A stretch of 64,000 bases of DNA from Numenius arquata (Eukaryota; Chordata; Aves; Charadriiformes; Scolopacidae): contig NC_133584.1 in the NCBI RefSeq assembly GCF_964106895.1, positions 42,489,587 through 42,553,586 of the forward strand, in the 5' to 3' direction. The notes under the pieces are model-generated. The model was not told the DNA's origin and did no database searches. It saw only the letters and a program-made list of their open reading frames with translations. The position numbers were made by a program, and so were the translations under genes. Positions 63,463-64,000 of this stretch are shown one piece after another (positions within the stretch are counted from its first letter, which is position 1; each line of letters begins with the position of its first letter).

Positions 63463-63888
63463 AGAATCAGAATGAGGAAATCACTGGAAGGACCTCTGGA
63501 TTATTTGATCCAACCTCCAATCCAAGCAGAATTATTGCCAACACTAAATTAGATGGGGTTTATCATGTCCTGAAAACCTCTATGAGTGGAGACTCCACAA
63601 CTCCTCTACATAATCCTCATGCTGAATTACCATTTTCCAGAATTCCAGTGCTGAAAAAGATATTAATAATGCTCTGCCTGAACCTCACAAGCTGAAGCTT
63701 CTGGCTGTTGCCTGTCAGCAAGTCCAGGTACCTTAGCTTCTCCTCACAAACTATATGTTGTAGACTGCTGATCATCTTGATTGCCCTCTACCAGATCCTC
63801 TCCAGTTTCTCCACATCACCCTTGAACAGGAGGACCAAAACCTGGCTACAATAGTTCAGGTGTGGCCTCACACGGTAGAAGTGAATGA
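63463..63888 (-). mobile_element. old CR1 LINE fragment
   Basis: Reverse-complement CR1 text is diverged but continuous: GGAAGGACCTCTGGATTATT (63487-63506), GTGGAGACTCCACAACTCCT (63586-63605), CCTCTCCAGTTTCTCCACAT (63798-63817) and AGGTGTGGCCTCACACGG (63859-63876). No usable frame remains. It is cut at its right side by a younger CR1. Confidence 0.8.
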
Positions 63889-64000
63889 TCATAGAATAAT
63901 GGAATGGTTTGGATTGGAAGGGACCTTTAAACTTCATCTAGTCCAAGTCGCCTACAATGAGGAACATCTTCAACTAGATCAGGTTGCTCAGAGCCCCGTC
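63889..64000 (-). mobile_element. younger CR1 LINE 3' end, cut by the window edge
   Basis: ATCATAGAATAATGGAATGG, then GGACCTTTAAACTTCATCTAG and TTCAACTAGATCAGGTTGCT, closely parallels the 3' end of the CR1 at 47026, so both belong to the same subfamily. Its tail abuts the interior of the older CR1, indicating nested insertion. It continues beyond 64000. Confidence 0.92.

Noticed and set aside
1..64000. tRNA, rRNA, CRISPR, operons, riboswitches, bacterial signals
   Set aside because: None were seen, and the sequence is vertebrate nuclear DNA in which most of these are not expected.

Overview
The window is vertebrate nuclear DNA, almost certainly from a bird. It is AT-rich and mostly non-coding. 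Its interspersed repeats are fragments of CR1 LINEs (truncated to the 3' end, with the characteristic tail resembling ATTCTATG) and retroviral LTRs. I see no SINEs, no bacterial-type genes, no rRNA or tRNA genes and no CRISPR. No host protein-coding gene can be assigned with confidence, so the window looks intergenic or intronic. A few stretches could hold host exons or promoters: an exon-like block at 5941-6020, a CpG-richer patch at about 19190-19890, and a GC-richer 5'-exon-like region at about 41080-42202.

The centrepiece is a complete endogenous retrovirus on the + strand at 49923-56222. It has two 402-bp LTRs that I read as identical, a perfect 5-bp target duplication (TTAGT), a lysine-tRNA-type primer binding site, and an intact gag-like frame (50441-52108). 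An intact protease-RT-RNase H-integrase frame (52109-55294) lies in the same frame, separated from gag by a single TAG. There is no envelope gene. Gag begins with several hydrophobic, membrane-type segments and has no Cys-His zinc knuckle. The provirus looks very young and possibly still competent for intracellular retrotransposition.

Two older solo LTRs of a second retroviral family lie on the - strand at 36565-37604 and 59697-60788. They carry a TATA-like box, an AATAAA signal and an unusual 45-bp tandem repeat that keeps a sense reading frame open (one unit in the first copy, three in the second).

CR1 pieces lie at 2669-3400 (+), 14214-14886 (+), 34505-34935 (-, old), 44175-44725 (+), 47026-47862 (-), 49255-49565 (+, old), 58980-59055 (-), 63463-63888 (-, old) and 63889-64000 (-, cut by the window end). 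The last is inserted into the one before it. Simple repeats include a 164-bp CCTCT array at 2505-2668 and shorter tandem repeats. Remaining stretches are AT-rich single-copy-looking DNA in which I see no gene.
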